Positions 37,033 to 38,508 of a stretch of DNA of 38,508 nt are shown piece by piece. Origin of the DNA: a virus. Numbering within the stretch: position 1 is the stretch's first letter; the number at the start of each line of letters is the position of its first letter. The stretch covers positions 1 to 38,508 of the IMG/VR virus record IMGVR_UViG_3300037961_005043; one strand, 5' to 3'. The notes beneath the pieces were generated by a model, which was given only the letters and a program-made list of their open reading frames with translations, did not search any database and was not told the DNA's origin. Made by a program: the position numbers and the translations under genes.

Positions 37033-38508
37033 TTTTTAAGTTCCTCTATTTCAGCTTTTAATTCTTGTATTGCATTAATCAACACTGGTACTAACTTAGA
37101 ATAATCAACTGCTTTGAAGTTATCTTTACCTTGTAGTCCTTCATATTCTTTTACTACTTCTGGTATTACTTCTTCCATTTCTTGAGCAATAACTCCAATG
37201 TCGTGACCTCTTTCTTTACCATTTGCTTTGTCTTTTTTCCAATCAAACTCTACAGCTCTCATTTTCATAACATCATCTAAGCCATATGGTAAAGCTTCAA
37301 CATTTTCTTTTAAGTTTTTATCAGAAGCTGTTGTACTTGAGAAAGCAACAATATCTGCGTCTGCGTGAAACTCTCCACCAGCAACAAATCTAAATTCATC
37401 TTGTACACCATTTACTTCTACCTTGATTGCATTGTCTGTAGAGAAATGAATACCATTATCAGCATCTCTACCAACTACAAGAGAAGTATTTAAAAGAGAA
37501 GTAATAGTTGTAAAAGTTGTTGGTATTCGTGCAGCAGCAAGAGTTCCAGATACCACTTTACTTGCAGCAATATCATCTGCTAATGCTAAATCACCTAAAC
37601 CTAAATCACTTCTTACTTCAGATACACTTCTACCCTCTAATCCATTTGCTGTAAATTTAGCATAATCATTATCTGCTACAGAAGAACTATCTATTTCTAC
37701 TAAATTATCATTTGCAATACCGATTGTTTGTTGTGCTAAAACATTAGTACCAATTACAAGTCCTAAATCACTTCTTGTTTCAGATGCACTTCTACCTTCA
37801 ATAGTATTAGAATCAGTAAATTTAGCAAAGTCATTGTCTACAGGACTACCACTTGTATCTACTGTACCAGTATTAGCTGTTGCTCCACTTGCTATTCCGT
37901 CTAACTTACTATGGTCAGAACTTGTAAACGCAACAGATGTTGTTCCACCAATAGTTAGAGCATCAGTTTCTAATGTACCGTCTACATCTACATCTCCACT
38001 AATATCTAAATCTGCAGCTACTAATGTTGAAACACCTTCTATTTTACCAGATGTATGTAGTTTTAAACTATCAGCATCATTTGTTCCGTGAATAGAAACA
38101 TAATCTCCGTCTGCATTATCGTCTGACGGACAAATGTGGATTACTCCCTCATTTGCTTCACCACTTCTAGTTTCGTGCATAATGTAACCAGGGTCATTAC
38201 TACTATTGTTTATTTGAAAATCAATGTATGATTGGTCTGTGTTGCCAGAAAAAGTATCTCCTATATTAGAAGCATTACTTACTGTTCTTAATCTAATGTT
38301 ATTATTAGAAGCTCCTGCTGTAACAGTACCAGTTGTTGTAAATCCACCAGCAGTTATAGTACCACTTGTAGTATCATCAGCATCATTTTTTAAGAAAGCA
38401 TCATCAACATTTAAAGTATCTCCACTGAGAGAAATGTTTGTTCCAGCACTTAGGTTAGTCTTAGATGAAATATCAATAGTTGGTAATCTTGCAGCATCAA
38501 CAGTACCA
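37029..38508 (-). CDS. Tail fibre with S74 self-cleaving chaperone, 5' end cut
   Basis: 492 residues are visible and the frame is still open at 38508, so the N-terminus is outside the window. The body is a beta-rich repeat region (KFTDSNTIEGRSASETRSDL and a second copy KFTANGLEGRSVSEVRSDL). The last 98 residues, starting SDKNLKENVEALPYGL and including HDIGVIAQEMEEVIPEVV, are a peptidase S74 intramolecular chaperone. That domain trimerises fibres and cuts itself off at the SD(K) site. It likely serves as host-receptor fibre. The first in-frame Met visible (38180) is not the true start. Confidence 0.85.
   Translation of the reverse strand, partial: GTVDAARLPTIDISSKTNLSAGTNISLSGDTLNVDDAFLKNDADDTTSGTITAGGFTTTGTVTAGASNNNIRLRTVSNASNIGDTFSGNTDQSYIDFQINNSSNDPGYIMHETRSGEANEGVIHICPSDDNADGDYVSIHGTNDADSLKLHTSGKIEGVSTLVAADLDISGDVDVDGTLETDALTIGGTTSVAFTSSDHSKLDGIASGATANTGTVDTSGSPVDNDFAKFTDSNTIEGRSASETRSDLGLVIGTNVLAQQTIGIANDNLVEIDSSSVADNDYAKFTANGLEGRSVSEVRSDLGLGDLALADDIAASKVVSGTLAAARIPTTFTTITSLLNTSLVVGRDADNGIHFSTDNAIKVEVNGVQDEFRFVAGGEFHADADIVAFSSTTASDKNLKENVEALPYGLDDVMKMRAVEFDWKKDKANGKERGHDIGVIAQEMEEVIPEVVKEYEGLQGKDNFKAVDYSKLVPVLINAIQELKAEIEELKK

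Noticed and set aside
37029-38180. Met at 38180 as the fibre start
   Set aside because: The frame stays open to the window end with fibre-like sequence and has no ribosome site there.
1-38508. Temperate lifestyle
   Set aside because: No integrase, excisionase, attachment-site repeat or recognisable repressor in the window; a lytic phage is the simpler reading.

Overview
The window reads as most of the genome of a short-tailed (podovirus-like) double-stranded DNA phage, probably infecting a marine bacterium. It carries TerS, TerL, a P22-type portal, scaffold, an SU10/DUF5309-like capsid, a GH24 lysozyme, large ejection-type proteins, a tail nozzle-like protein, an S74 tail fibre and a 3-TM holin. 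It also has several small Lys/Arg-rich proteins that, from memory, occur in marine phages. There is no tape measure, sheath, integrase, RNA polymerase or DNA polymerase. The host cannot be fixed from the sequence. Base composition is about one third GC, except for a roughly half-GC island at 10.5-13.9 kb.

Layout. (1) 1-10224, minus strand: from a divergent control region leftwards run a metallopeptidase, a DUF1599-type protein, a metallophosphoesterase, TerS, TerL, lysozyme, portal, scaffold, capsid, a decoration-like protein and tiny basic or zinc proteins. Nearly all starts overlap the previous stop (TAATG, ATGA, GTGA). (2) 10225-10819: noncoding divergent control region with promoters, dyad repeats and hairpins. 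(3) 10820-13836, plus strand: GC-rich operon of a very acidic protein, a MoxR/CobS-type AAA+ ATPase and a degenerate vWA-like protein, closed by a strong terminator. (4) 14-17 kb, plus strand: two operons of small unknown proteins driven by two near-identical operator/promoter modules, followed by structured noncoding stretches, one of which looks like a small-RNA gene or attenuator. (5) 17.4-23.1 kb, plus strand: Cas4/RecB-type nuclease, ERF annealing protein, SSB-like protein, Holliday-junction-resolvase-like nuclease, a run of small zinc and HTH proteins and a DnaB-type helicase. (6) 38508-23085, minus strand: S74 fibre, Hint-domain tail protein, membrane/coiled-coil protein, degenerate secreted thioredoxin, basic proteins, holin, tail and ejection proteins. 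This arm converges on the helicase gene with a shared CTAG.

The genes fit a phage that uses the host replisome: its own helicase loads DNA, and SSB, ERF, nuclease and resolvase handle recombination and concatemers for terminase. The acidic protein and the MoxR/vWA pair come first from the strongest promoter, which suggests a host-takeover or anti-defence role (inference).

Two genome-wide DNA-level signals stand out. Reading every line by eye I found no GATC, CATG, GGCC, GCGC or CCGG anywhere in 38.5 kb. The hexamer GTGCTC/GAGCAC is roughly tenfold over-represented (about 84 copies). Its 7-base form GTGCTCR is nearly confined to 10.5-34.3 kb. Neither signal is explained by the genes.
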